Assembly: GCF_021391535.1 (NCBI RefSeq)
Contig: NZ_CP090066.1
Location: 2,989,501-3,053,500, forward strand
Source: Aurantimonas sp. HBX-1
Lineage (GTDB): Bacteria; Pseudomonadota; Alphaproteobacteria; Rhizobiales; Rhizobiaceae
Length of the DNA: 64,000 nt
Direction of reading: 5' to 3'
Shown here: one piece after another, positions 40,638 to 49,518 of the stretch
How positions within the stretch are numbered: position 1 is the first letter of the stretch
Layout: every line of letters begins with the position of its first letter
Notes under the pieces: generated by a model
What the model was told of the DNA's origin: nothing
Seen by the model: only the letters and a program-made list of their open reading frames with translations
Database searches by the model: none
Position numbers and translations under genes: made by a program

Positions 40638-41485
40638 GCGCCGCCGTCGCGGCGACGCGGACGCGCAGGGCCGGGCCCGGATGGCGCCTCGCCACGGGCG
40701 GCACCATCGTCGTCGTGCTGGTCGCCGTCGCGCTACTGTCGCTGGTCTGGACCCCGGCCATCCCGACGAAGCTGGACATCGCCGCGCGGCTTCGCCCGCC
40801 GCTGCAGGGCGGCCTGTTCGGCACCGACCAGCTCGGCCGCGACGTGCTGTCGCTGCTGATGGCGGGAGCGGTCAATTCGCTGGCGATCGCCGCGGCCGCC
40901 GTGACCATCGGGGCGAGCGCCGGCACGGTTCTCGGCCTGGTCGCCGCGGCGCGCCGGGGCTGGATCGACGGGCTGCTGATGCGGGCGATGGACGTCGTCT
41001 TCGCGTTTCCGCCGATCCTCTCCGCGATGATGCTGGCCGGGCTGCTCGGCACCGGCATGACCAACGCCATCGCCGCGATCGCGGTGTTCATGGTGCCGGT
41101 CTTCGCCCGCGTCACCCGCGGCGCGGCGATGCGCATCCTCGCCCGCGACTACATCCTCGCCGCGCGCGGCGCCGGCAAGAGCGGCCCGCGCATCGCCATC
41201 GAGCACGTGCTGCCGAACATTTCGGGCGACCTCATCGTCCAGGCGACGATCCAGCTCGGCCTCGCGATCCTCACAGAGGCGGGGCTCAGCTTCCTCGGCC
41301 TGGGGCTGGCGCCGCCGGCGCCCAGCTGGGGGCGGATGCTGGCCGATTCGCAGACCTATCTCGGCACCGCGCCCTGGCTCGCCATCGCGCCCGGCCTTGC
41401 CATCGCGACCGCGGTGCTCGGCCTCAACCTCCTGGGTGACGGGCTGCGGGACCGGCTGGACCCGCGCCGGGACCTCGCCCGATGA
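40634..41485 (+). CDS. ABC transporter permease (DppC type)
   Basis: 283 residues, five to six helices. FGTDQLGRDVLSLLMAGA near residue 60 is the DppC signature, and the EAA loop reads YILAARGAGKSGPRIAIEHVLPN. ATGA overlaps couple it to both neighbours. Confidence 0.94.
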   Translation: MSAAVAATRTRRAGPGWRLATGGTIVVVLVAVALLSLVWTPAIPTKLDIAARLRPPLQGGLFGTDQLGRDVLSLLMAGAVNSLAIAAAAVTIGASAGTVLGLVAAARRGWIDGLLMRAMDVVFAFPPILSAMMLAGLLGTGMTNAIAAIAVFMVPVFARVTRGAAMRILARDYILAARGAGKSGPRIAIEHVLPNISGDLIVQATIQLGLAILTEAGLSFLGLGLAPPAPSWGRMLADSQTYLGTAPWLAIAPGLAIATAVLGLNLLGDGLRDRLDPRRDLAR

Positions 41486-42471
41486 GCCCGCTGCTGCAGG
41501 TTGAGGGCCTCGGCGTCTCGCTCGCCCGGACGGACGGCACGCGACTGCCGATCCTCGAGGATGTCGGCTTCGACCTCGCGAGCGGCGAGACGCTCGGCGT
41601 CGTCGGCGAATCCGGCTCCGGCAAGTCGCTGCTGGCGCTGGCGCTGATCGGGCTGCTGCCCGGTTCCGCCATGGTCACCGGCAGCATCCGCTTCGACGGA
41701 CGCGACCTCGTCACCGCAAGCGAGGCCGAGCTCTGCGCGATCCACGGCCGGCGGATCGCGATGATCTTCCAGGAGCCGATGACGGCGCTCAACCCGGCGA
41801 TGCGGATCGGCGACCAGATCGCCGAGGCGCTGCGGCTCGACGGGATGGCGCCGACGGCAGCCCGCGCGGGAGCGCTGGCGCTGCTCGACAGGGTCCGCAT
41901 CGCCGACGCCGCGAACCGCATCGACGCGTTTCCGCATGAACTCTCCGGTGGCCAGCGCCAGCGCGTGGTCATCGCCATCGCGCTGGCGCGCGCACCGTCG
42001 CTGCTGATCGCCGACGAGCCGACCACCGCGCTCGACGTGACGGTGCAGCGGGAGGTGCTCGACATTCTCGGCGAGCTGGTCGCCGAAGCGGGGATGGCGC
42101 TGATCCTCGTCAGCCACGATCTCGGGGTGATCGCGCGGACCGTCGCCCGCACGCTGGTGCTCTATGCCGGCACCCGCTTCGAGGAAGCGCCGACGGCGGC
42201 GCTTCTGGCGCGGCCCGCCAATCCCTACACGCGCGGCCTGATCGGCGCGATGCCCCGGCGGCGGACAAACGCGAGCGGCGGCCGCCAGCGCCTCACGGTG
42301 ATCCCCGGCACGGTGCCGGCCTTTGGCGCGCTGCCGCCCGGCTGCCGCTTTGCCAATCGCTGCCCCGACCACATTCCCGCCTGCGACGCCGGGGAACCGG
42401 CCTGGCGCCCGATCGGCCCGGACCGCGCGGTCCGCTGCATCCGGGCGACCGGCGAGGGTATCGACGGATGA
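41482..42471 (+). CDS. ABC transporter ATP-binding protein (DppD/OppD type)
   Basis: 329 residues. Walker A GESGSGKSLLALAL, Q-loop IFQEPMTALNP, signature LSGGQRQR, Walker B LLIADEPTTALD, and switch histidine in SHDLGV. The C-terminal oligopeptide-transport extension has the cysteine-containing CRFANRCPDHIPAC segment. Translationally coupled on both sides (ATGA). Confidence 0.95.
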   Translation: MSPLLQVEGLGVSLARTDGTRLPILEDVGFDLASGETLGVVGESGSGKSLLALALIGLLPGSAMVTGSIRFDGRDLVTASEAELCAIHGRRIAMIFQEPMTALNPAMRIGDQIAEALRLDGMAPTAARAGALALLDRVRIADAANRIDAFPHELSGGQRQRVVIAIALARAPSLLIADEPTTALDVTVQREVLDILGELVAEAGMALILVSHDLGVIARTVARTLVLYAGTRFEEAPTAALLARPANPYTRGLIGAMPRRRTNASGGRQRLTVIPGTVPAFGALPPGCRFANRCPDHIPACDAGEPAWRPIGPDRAVRCIRATGEGIDG

Positions 42472-43454
42472 GCGCGCCGCTGCTCGCCGTCGAGGCGGTC
42501 TCGAAACGCTATGGCACCGGGGGGCTGTTCAATCTCCGGCCACGCTTGCAGGCGCTCGACCGCGTCAGCCTGGCGATCGCGCCCGGCGAGATCCACGGCA
42601 TCGTCGGCGAGAGCGGGTCCGGCAAGTCGACGCTGGCGCGCATCGTCGCGGCACTGGAGCGGCCGGATGGCGGCCGCGTGCTGCTCGAGGGCGAGGACCT
42701 GCACACCCTTCTCCGCGGCGCCCTGCGGACGAAGCGGCGGGACGTCCAGATGGTGTTCCAGGACCCCTACGGCTCGCTCGATCCGCGCCAGCGCGTCGGG
42801 CGGATCGTGGCCGAGCCGCTGCATCTCCTCGATCCTGGGCCGGGCCGGGCGGAACGCGCGGCGCGGGTGGCGGCGGTGCTGGAGAGCGTCGGCCTGGCGG
42901 CGGCGGACGCGGCGCGCCGGCCGCACGAGTTCTCCGGCGGGCAGCGCCAGCGCATCGCCATCGCCCGCGCGCTGGTCACCCGGCCGAAGCTCCTGGTCGC
43001 CGACGAGGCGGTGTCGGCGCTCGACCTTTCGGTCCAGGCGCAGATCCTCAACCTGTTCCTCGACCTCTCGGAACAGGACGGGCTCGCCATCCTGTTCATC
43101 AGCCACAATCTGTCGGCCGTCGCCGCGATCGCCGACACGGTTTCGGTGATGTATCGCGGCCGGATCGTCGAGACCGGGCCGGCCGGCGCGATCCTCGCCG
43201 ATCCCCGGCATCCCTACACGATCGCCCTGGCGTCGGCCGATCCCGCCCTCGACCTGCCGGAGACGCTACGTGCCCGACCGTCGGCCGCGCAGGGTCCCAT
43301 GCCTGCCGCCGCCATGACCGGCGGATGTCCGTATCGCGGCTCCTGCCCCATTGCTGCCCCGATCTGCGCCGAGGAACCAAGGCTGCGCCTGATCGACGCG
43401 GAACGGCAATGCTCCTGTCATTTCGCCGAAGGGCCTGCAACAGCGTCGTCATGA
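42468..43454 (+). CDS. ABC transporter ATP-binding protein (DppF/OppF type)
   Basis: 328 residues. Walker A GESGSGKSTLARIV, Q-loop VFQDPYGSLDPRQRV, signature FSGGQRQR, Walker B LLVADEAVSALD (Ala for the usual Pro) and SHNLSAV. It ends with a C-terminal cysteine segment (CPYRGSCPIAAPIC). Last gene of the importer; no peptidase or regulator is coupled to it. Confidence 0.95.
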   Translation: MSAPLLAVEAVSKRYGTGGLFNLRPRLQALDRVSLAIAPGEIHGIVGESGSGKSTLARIVAALERPDGGRVLLEGEDLHTLLRGALRTKRRDVQMVFQDPYGSLDPRQRVGRIVAEPLHLLDPGPGRAERAARVAAVLESVGLAAADAARRPHEFSGGQRQRIAIARALVTRPKLLVADEAVSALDLSVQAQILNLFLDLSEQDGLAILFISHNLSAVAAIADTVSVMYRGRIVETGPAGAILADPRHPYTIALASADPALDLPETLRARPSAAQGPMPAAAMTGGCPYRGSCPIAAPICAEEPRLRLIDAERQCSCHFAEGPATASS

Positions 43455-43706
43455 CGCAGCCTGAGCAGTGCAAGGCACGGCAGTCACTGACAAAGCCCCG
43501 TGGCACCGGGTTGTTACTTTAGTCCAGTGAGCATTTAATCCGCCGGTTTGCGTTGAAGCGGCGCAACATCACGATCCACAGGCGAACGCGTCTTGCATTT
43601 GAAATAAACATTCGGATCAGACTTTATGCTATCTTAGATTGATGAGCTATAACGTCTTCGCCCCCAGGCTAACGGCGCGAAGCAAAACTAAAGCGGCCAT
43701 AAGTTA
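43455..43706. other. AT-rich intergenic region before the MarR gene
   Basis: 252 bp, markedly lower in GC than its surroundings (43520-43705). TATGCT/TATCTT segments near 43624-43635 may serve as -10 elements. No gene is convincing here. Confidence 0.4.
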
Positions 43707-44147
43707 TTGCAGACTGACGAAATCTCGACCGCGGTACTGGCGGCCCTGCTGGAACAGATGGCACGAAGGCTGCATTCGCAGGGCTACGCGTCGCAGCTGT
43801 TTCCCGCGCAGTGGGCGGCGCTGCGCTACGTGCATCTGGCGGCACCCGAACGGCGCACCGCGATCGATCTGGCGCGTTTCCAGGGCCTGGCCTCGGGTGC
43901 CGTGGCGAGAACCGTCCGAACGCTGATCACCAAGGGCTACCTGGTGAAGCGCGGTACGATCGGTCGCGGCCGGGCCGAGCAGCTCGAGCTGACGGATCGC
44001 GGCCTGGCGCTGCTCAAGAAGGATCCGCTCCGCAAGGTCGCCGACGCGCTGGCCGGCCTCGGACCGGAAGAGCGGCAGACCCTGGTGCGAAGCCTGGAGA
44101 CGGCGATCAAGGCGACGATGTCCGGCGAGGTTCCCATCCTGCCGTGA
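43707..44147 (+). CDS. MarR-family transcriptional regulator
   Basis: 146 residues with winged-helix pattern: PAQWAALRYVHLA, the DNA-reading helix GLASGAVARTVRTLITKGYL, the wing KRGTIGRGRAEQLELTDRG and a C-terminal dimer helix. The start is unclear: a TTG at 43707 has no ribosome site and an ATG at 43758 would lose the first helix. It follows an AT-rich region and abuts the EEP gene stop-to-stop with no gap. Target genes are unknown; the importer upstream is a candidate. Confidence 0.8.
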   Translation: MQTDEISTAVLAALLEQMARRLHSQGYASQLFPAQWAALRYVHLAAPERRTAIDLARFQGLASGAVARTVRTLITKGYLVKRGTIGRGRAEQLELTDRGLALLKKDPLRKVADALAGLGPEERQTLVRSLETAIKATMSGEVPILP

Positions 44148-44876
44148 TCAGGCGGGCTCGGCCGGCAGGAGATCGACCACCAACGGCAGATGATCCGACG
44201 CGGCCGCTATCCAGGCCGGCGCGGCCCGGACCGTCGCCCGCAGGCCGGATGAGGCGTAGAGCCGGTCGAGATGCACCAGCGGCCATCGCGCCGGCCAGCT
44301 GCGCTCCGAGACCCGCACCGGCAGCCGGTCGGACAGAACGGCATCGACCGCCCCGCCGCGGCGCCATTCGTTGAAGTCGCCGAGGGCGACGACGTGCCCA
44401 TCCTCCGGTCCGATGGCAGAGGCGACAAACCTTGCCTGCGCGCGCCTCGTTGCCGGACCGAGCCCGAGATGGGTGGCGATGACCCGCACCGGCCCGAGCG
44501 CCGTCCGGCAGCGCGCGTCGACCGCGGCGCGCGGTTCGACGCCGCCCGGGAGGGCATGCACGCGGCTGTCCAGAACCTCGTCCCGCGACCAGAGCAGGTG
44601 GCCGTAGTCGCGCCGCTCCCGCAAGACGGTGCGCGCCTCGACGAGATGGCCGCCGAGGCGGGCCGCGAAGAACTCGAAGGCCAGCGGCCGGCGCCCGAGA
44701 TGCGAGCGGCCGTCGACTTCCTGCAAAGCGAGGATGTCGGGATCGAGCGCGGCGATGACCGCCAGCGTGCGTTCCGGATCGCAGCGCCCGTCGCGACCGA
44801 TGGCGCCGTGGCAGTTCCAGGAAACGATGCGCAGGCGCCGAGCCGGTTCAGTCGAGGAATTGCTGGTCGCTGGCAT
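44148..44876 (-). CDS. Endonuclease/exonuclease/phosphatase (EEP) family protein
   Basis: 242 residues from ATG 44876. RIVSWNCHGAIG, DILALQEVD, VIATHLGLG, ALGDFNEWR and the final SDHLPLVVD are the EEP catalytic blocks (Asn, Glu, His, Asp-Asn, Asp-His). Members cleave phosphodiesters in DNA, lipids or inositol phosphates. It overlaps the upstream dehydrogenase stop by 29 bp, so the two are co-transcribed. Confidence 0.87.
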   Translation of the reverse strand: MPATSNSSTEPARRLRIVSWNCHGAIGRDGRCDPERTLAVIAALDPDILALQEVDGRSHLGRRPLAFEFFAARLGGHLVEARTVLRERRDYGHLLWSRDEVLDSRVHALPGGVEPRAAVDARCRTALGPVRVIATHLGLGPATRRAQARFVASAIGPEDGHVVALGDFNEWRRGGAVDAVLSDRLPVRVSERSWPARWPLVHLDRLYASSGLRATVRAAPAWIAAASDHLPLVVDLLPAEPA

Positions 44877-46164
44877 CGAGTTCGGCGCGCATCCTTGTAA
44901 CGAGCAGGCCGGCATCGGCGGCGCAATTGTCATGGGTCAGCAGGTCGCCGGGCTCGACGATCGCGGTCACCCGCGCCTTCTCGGCCAGGCCCAGCGGCAG
45001 GGCACGCCGGGCGCGGCCGTCGGTCCAGGTCATGGCGTAGCCGCGATAGTCCGATTGGCCGATCCGGCCCAGCGTCTCGCCGGGCATCAGGCGCCGCTTG
45101 GCGACGGCGCCGCATTCGGCCACCGGCCGGTCGATCGGCACCATGTCGGGGCGACGGTACATCACCGCGCGGGCGGCCGAGAGCGGCGTCTCCAGGCTGG
45201 TCAGGTGAAACGGCCGGATCAGGCCGAAGCAGGGGCCGGGCCCGACCTTGAGGTCGGCCATGCGGTCGATGGCGCGCGGATGGCGCGGCTTGACGATGCA
45301 GAACACGCCCGGCGCGACGCCCTTGCCGATCGTGTAGTCGACGCAGCCGGAGCGGGACAGAATGCCGCCATCCTCCTCGGTGCACAGAACCTGGCCGAGA
45401 TTGGCAACCGTCGCCTCGGGCCCGTGCATGCCGGGAACGTCCGGCTTGAGGCCGGTGCAGTTGGCGATGGCGGTCATCTCCACCATGGTCTTCGAGCCAT
45501 CGATGAATTCGACCAGCATCCGCGCATTCATGTCGCGGGCGCGCGCCTCCTCCTCGTATTCCTCCGGCACGGCGGAATGGCGCAGCGGGTTGTTCTTGCC
45601 CTTGCCGGCGGCGATGACCTCCATGCCGAGGCTCTGGGCAAAGCCGATCAGCTCCAGCGTCGCGGCCGGCTCGTCGCCGGCCGAGCCGGTATAGACGACG
45701 CCCGCCTCCCGCGCCTTGCGCGCCAGCAGCCGCCCGACGGTGATGTCGGCCTCCACATTCAGCATGACGATGTGCTTGCCGTTGCGGATCGCCTCGAGGG
45801 CGAGGAAGGTGCCGATCTCCGGGCTGCCGGTGGCGTCGACGATCACGTCGATATGGCCGCTGGCGCAGAGCGCGCCGAGATCGTCGGTGACGGCGATGCG
45901 CCCCGCCTCGATCGCGCGGTCGATGGCTGCCGCGCCCGAGACGATCGCCCCCTGCCCGTCCGCGTGGCCGGCCAGGGCGATTGCCGCCATCGGCCTTGTC
46001 GGGCTGTTGGCCGCCACCGCCCCGATCCGGACGCCCGCCATCAGCGCCACCTGGACGACGATGTCGGTGCCCATCTGCCCGGCGCCGGCGAGGCCTATGG
46101 TGACCGGCCCGTGCCGGTCGGTATAGGCGGCAAGTTCGGCGGCGAAGCCGACCCGTTCGATCAT
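44848..46164 (-). CDS. Homoserine dehydrogenase-like NAD(P) oxidoreductase with SAF domain
   Basis: 438 residues from ATG 46164 (MIERVGFAAELAAY). N-terminal Rossmann VTIGLAGAGQMGTDIVVQVALM, then DVIVDATGSPEIG and GKGKNNPLRH; the C-terminal third (GETLGRIG, PLGLAEKARV) is a SAF-like domain. This corresponds to the predicted homoserine dehydrogenase group COG4091, whose members act on sugar acids or tetronates rather than homoserine. No pathway neighbour identifies the substrate. Confidence 0.85.
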   Translation of the reverse strand: MIERVGFAAELAAYTDRHGPVTIGLAGAGQMGTDIVVQVALMAGVRIGAVAANSPTRPMAAIALAGHADGQGAIVSGAAAIDRAIEAGRIAVTDDLGALCASGHIDVIVDATGSPEIGTFLALEAIRNGKHIVMLNVEADITVGRLLARKAREAGVVYTGSAGDEPAATLELIGFAQSLGMEVIAAGKGKNNPLRHSAVPEEYEEEARARDMNARMLVEFIDGSKTMVEMTAIANCTGLKPDVPGMHGPEATVANLGQVLCTEEDGGILSRSGCVDYTIGKGVAPGVFCIVKPRHPRAIDRMADLKVGPGPCFGLIRPFHLTSLETPLSAARAVMYRRPDMVPIDRPVAECGAVAKRRLMPGETLGRIGQSDYRGYAMTWTDGRARRALPLGLAEKARVTAIVEPGDLLTHDNCAADAGLLVTRMRAELDASDQQFLD

Positions 46165-46334
46165 GTGGCTGGCGTCCTCGATGCGGGAATGGCCGGCGTG
46201 GCGCCGGTCAAGTGCGGGGTATCTAACGGCTTTCGCCGAAGATGTAACCGCCGTTCGCATCACGCCACCGCCGCGGCTATTTGACCTCGATCAAGGCCGC
46301 CCCCACACTCGCTTCCTAGAAACGGAATAATTAC

Positions 46335-46526
46335 ATGATCGACGCCGACGGGCCCCGGACGCCCAAGCCCACCCGCCAGGAACGCCTTCAGGAGCAGCTG
46401 CGCGCCAATCTGAAACGCCGCAAGGAACAGGCCCGGGCCCGCCGCGAACCCCGCACGGAGGGCGCCAAGCCTGCCGAGAAGGACCTTCCCGAAAGCAAGG
46501 AAGACTCGCCGGAAGGCACCAGTTGA
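46335..46526 (+). CDS. Small basic conserved protein
   Basis: 63 residues, highly charged: PTRQERLQEQLRANLKRRK, then an Arg/Glu-rich tail. It could be nucleic-acid- or ribosome-associated; similar short proteins occur in Rhizobiales. GGAATAATTAC precedes the ATG. No annotated function. Confidence 0.6.
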   Translation: MIDADGPRTPKPTRQERLQEQLRANLKRRKEQARARREPRTEGAKPAEKDLPESKEDSPEGTS

Positions 46527-46638
46527 CCGGCAGCCATGCTGCGGCCGTATCGCGCCGCTCGCATCGAAGACCCTCCGGCCGGGAGGCCTGTCATGGGGCA
46601 TGTCCACGGAGGATGTGTCCAAAAATTATTACGTCGAC

Positions 46639-46656
46639 TGTCAATTTAGATTGACA
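46639..46656. promoter_or_regulatory. TGTCAAT-TTAG-ATTGACA palindrome upstream of hemA
   Basis: Perfect 7-bp inverted repeat with 4-bp centre, about 80 bp before the hemA start. It also fits TGT-N12-ACA, the pattern of the PpsR/CrtJ repressor group that controls hemA in phototrophs; no photosynthesis gene is in the window. Confidence 0.5.
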
Positions 46657-46734
46657 TTCATGTGCAAGCAAGGCCCCCTGCGGCATGGACTTCGCCGGAC
46701 GGCCGACTTAGAACGGTTCTGACAAGGAGCACTC

Positions 46735-48015
46735 ATGATCGACTATCAGAGCCATTTCCAGTCCGCGATCGAAGCTCTCCACGCCGAGAAGCGCTACCGG
46801 GTGTTCGCCGATCTCGAGCGCATCGCCGGCCGGTTTCCGACCGCGCTTTGGCGCCATGACGGCAAGGCCCGCGAGATCACCGTGTGGTGCTCCAACGATT
46901 ATCTGGGCATGGGCCAGCATCCGGACGTCATCGCCGCGATGACGTCGACCGTCTCCGCCATGGGCTCCGGCGCCGGCGGCACGCGCAACATCTCCGGCAC
47001 CAATCATCCGCTGGTCGAGCTGGAGCGCGAGCTCGCCGACCTGCATGGCAAGGAAGCCGCGCTGGTCTTCACCTCCGGCTTCGTCTCCAACGAGGCCTCG
47101 ATCTCGACGATCGCCAAGCTGCTGCCCGACTGCCTGATCCTCTCCGACGAGCTGAACCACGCGTCGATGATCGAGGGCGTGCGCAAGTCCGGCGCCAAGA
47201 AGCAGATCTTCCGCCACAACGACGTGGCGCATCTGGAGGAACTGCTGAAGGCCGCCGATCCGGCACGGCCGAAGCTGATCGTTTTCGAGAGCGTCTATTC
47301 GATGGACGGCGACGTCGCGCCGGTCGAGAAGATCGTCGAGCTCGCCGAGTACTACAACGCCATGACCTATATCGACGAGGTCCATGCGGTCGGCATGTAC
47401 GGCCCGCGCGGCGGCGGCATCTCCGAGCGCGACGGTATCGCCCAGCGCATCGATGTCATCGAGGGCACACTCGCCAAGGCCTTCGGCGTGCTCGGCGGCT
47501 ACATCACCGGCACGCGGGCGCTGATCGACTCGGTGCGGTCCTACGCGCCGGGCTTCATCTTCACCACCGCGCTGCCGCCGGCGCTCGCCGCCGCGGCGAC
47601 CGCCTCGATCCGGCATCTGAAGACCTCGCAGAGCGAGCGCGACGCGCAGCAGCGCCAGGCCGCCCGCGCCAAGGCGGTGTTCGCCGAGGCGCAGCTGCCG
47701 GTCATGCCGTCCGACACGCATATCGTGCCGCTGCTCGTGGGCGACGCCGATCTCTGCAAGAAGGCGAGCGACCACCTGCTGCAGCGCCACGGCATCTACA
47801 TCCAGCCGATCAACTACCCGACGGTGCCGCGCGGCACCGAGCGGCTGCGCATCACCCCTACGCCGCTGCATGGCGACGGGCTGATCGAGACGCTCAAGGA
47901 TGCGCTGGTCGAGACCTGGAACGCGGTCGGCATCCGCTTTTCCACGGAACAGCCGCAGCACGCCGAGCGTTCGACGGCGGTCACCTCACTCGTGGTCTCG
48001 CAAGCCGGCGGCTAA
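46735..48015 (+). CDS. hemA: 5-aminolevulinate synthase
   Basis: Condenses glycine and succinyl-CoA, the first step of haem synthesis in alphaproteobacteria. 426 residues with the Rhizobium/Rhodobacter-type start MIDYQSHFQSAIEAL. The PLP lysine is Lys248 in GTLAKAFGVLGGY, the same number as in the characterised Rhodobacter enzyme. Other blocks: WCSNDYLGMGQHP, GTRNISGT, FESVYSMDGD, YIDEVHAVGMYG. AAGGAGCACTC precedes the ATG. Followed by a cupin gene 54 bp later. Confidence 0.97.
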   Translation: MIDYQSHFQSAIEALHAEKRYRVFADLERIAGRFPTALWRHDGKAREITVWCSNDYLGMGQHPDVIAAMTSTVSAMGSGAGGTRNISGTNHPLVELERELADLHGKEAALVFTSGFVSNEASISTIAKLLPDCLILSDELNHASMIEGVRKSGAKKQIFRHNDVAHLEELLKAADPARPKLIVFESVYSMDGDVAPVEKIVELAEYYNAMTYIDEVHAVGMYGPRGGGISERDGIAQRIDVIEGTLAKAFGVLGGYITGTRALIDSVRSYAPGFIFTTALPPALAAAATASIRHLKTSQSERDAQQRQAARAKAVFAEAQLPVMPSDTHIVPLLVGDADLCKKASDHLLQRHGIYIQPINYPTVPRGTERLRITPTPLHGDGLIETLKDALVETWNAVGIRFSTEQPQHAERSTAVTSLVVSQAGG

Positions 48016-48069
48016 GGCTCACTGCATCGCGAGACTTTGCGGGTGCCCTTTCCGCACCATGGGTCTTCG

Positions 48070-48447
48070 ATGAAGCTTTCCCTGCCCGCCCTTGCAGCCA
48101 AGCTGCCCCGCCCCGCCACCGCCGAGTGGCCGGACGGCGTCTTCGACATCGAGGCACTGGCCCACGGCACGATGTCGCTGCAGGTCTTCGCGCCGCGCGG
48201 CGAGGATCGCCAGCAGCCGCACGACCAGGACGAGCTCTACATCGTGGCGTCCGGCAGCAGCGACTTCATCCGTGACGGCGAGCGGGAGACGGTCTCGGCC
48301 GGCGACGCGCTGTTCGTGCGGGCCGGCGTCGAGCACCGCTTCGTCGGCATGTCGGACGACTTCGTCACCTGGGTGATCTTCTGGGGTCCCGCCGGCGGCG
48401 AGGCCCCGGCACCCTCACCGTCCGTCTTCGCCGCGATCGACGCCTGA
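48070..48447 (+). CDS. Cupin-domain protein
   Basis: 125 residues with one cupin barrel: PHDQDELYIVASGSSDF (motif 1, His and Glu ligands) and AGDALFVRAGVEHRF (motif 2, His). Likely binds one metal. ATG 48070 chosen over an upstream in-frame GTG. The 3' end overlaps the AbrB-type gene on the opposite strand by 33 bp. Substrate unknown. Confidence 0.8.
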   Translation: MKLSLPALAAKLPRPATAEWPDGVFDIEALAHGTMSLQVFAPRGEDRQQPHDQDELYIVASGSSDFIRDGERETVSAGDALFVRAGVEHRFVGMSDDFVTWVIFWGPAGGEAPAPSPSVFAAIDA

Positions 48448-49518
48448 GGGCACGTCCGCCGTGCGGGCCTCTACCTGAAGGCCGCGCCGGGCGACCCGCG
48501 TCGCCAGCAGCGGCACCAGCAGCGCGATGGCCATGAAGCGCACCACGTGATGCGCCGCGACATAGGCGGGATCGACGTCGAACTGGAAGGCGAGGACCGT
48601 CAGCGCCTCGAGCGCGCCCGGCGCATAGGCGAGCGCCACCTTTGCGGGGGCGAGGCCGAGGGAGAGGATTGCCGCGGCGGCAGCGACCGCCGACAGCCCC
48701 AATCCGATGACGAAGGATCCGACCGAAGCCGGCAGCAGGCTTGCGAGTTCGCGCCGGCCGATGCCGCGCAGCCGCGCGCCGATCACCGCTCCGAGCAACA
48801 CCAGGCAGAACGCCGCGAGCGTCGGCGGAATCGGGGCGGTGACGAAGCCGCCACCGTGCAGGATCGCGCTGGCGATCAGCGCCCCCAGCATCATGCCGCC
48901 GGGCAGGCGAGAGAAATGACCGAGCACCGCACCGATGCCGCACAGCGCGAACATCAGCCCGTATTCCGGCAGCGACGTCTCGACATGGAGCGGCGCGAGC
49001 AGGCCGATGTCGCCCTGCAGCCAGGCAAGGGTCGGCGTCAGCGCCCCGATGAGCATCAGCAGCCGGACGCTCTGCACGACGGCGACGCGGGTCATGTCGG
49101 CGCGGGTCTGCGCGGCAGCGGCGACGACGAAGGACAAAGCCCCGGGCATCGAGGCGAACAGCGATGTCGGATGATCCCAGCCGAGGACGCGCCGCAGGAA
49201 GGCGTAGCTCGCGGCGATCACGAAGACGACGCCCACCATCTGGATGGCGAAGGAGGCCGGCCAGAGCGCCAACTGCTCGAGCACGGCGGGGGTGACGCCG
49301 GACCCCGCCTGGATGCCCAGGACGAAGAAGGCGAAGCTGCGCATCGTCACCGGCAGGCGCGTGTCGAGACCCGTGATGCTCGCGGCCGACACGGCAAGAA
49401 CCGGTCCGAGCAGCCAGGGCACGGGGAAGCCGAGGGCGACGCCGGCCGCCCCCGCCAGCGCCGCGAGCACCAGCGTCGCGGCGAGCGCGACGATCCGCTT
49501 GCCCGAAACAGCCTTCAC
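48415..49518 (-). CDS. AbrB-family membrane protein
   Basis: 367 residues, about ten membrane helices in two homologous halves (GFPVPWLLGPVLA and SRLPGGMMLGALIASA repeats). This is the transport-type AbrB family (Transport_AbrB), often misnamed a regulator; members are predicted permeases. The ATG overlaps the aminotransferase stop (ATGA), so the two genes form an operon. Its C-terminal tail overlaps the cupin gene. Confidence 0.87.
   Translation of the reverse strand: MKAVSGKRIVALAATLVLAALAGAAGVALGFPVPWLLGPVLAVSAASITGLDTRLPVTMRSFAFFVLGIQAGSGVTPAVLEQLALWPASFAIQMVGVVFVIAASYAFLRRVLGWDHPTSLFASMPGALSFVVAAAAQTRADMTRVAVVQSVRLLMLIGALTPTLAWLQGDIGLLAPLHVETSLPEYGLMFALCGIGAVLGHFSRLPGGMMLGALIASAILHGGGFVTAPIPPTLAAFCLVLLGAVIGARLRGIGRRELASLLPASVGSFVIGLGLSAVAAAAAILSLGLAPAKVALAYAPGALEALTVLAFQFDVDPAYVAAHHVVRFMAIALLVPLLATRVARRGLQVEARTADVPSGVDRGEDGR

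Noticed and set aside
46641..46654. FNR/FixK box upstream of hemA
   Set aside because: The half-sites read TCAAT-N4-ATTGA, the inverse order of TTGAT-N4-ATCAA.
46651..46673. TTGACA as a -35 box for hemA
   Set aside because: The sequence 17 nt downstream (CCCCCT) is no -10; the TTGACA is better explained as half of the palindrome.
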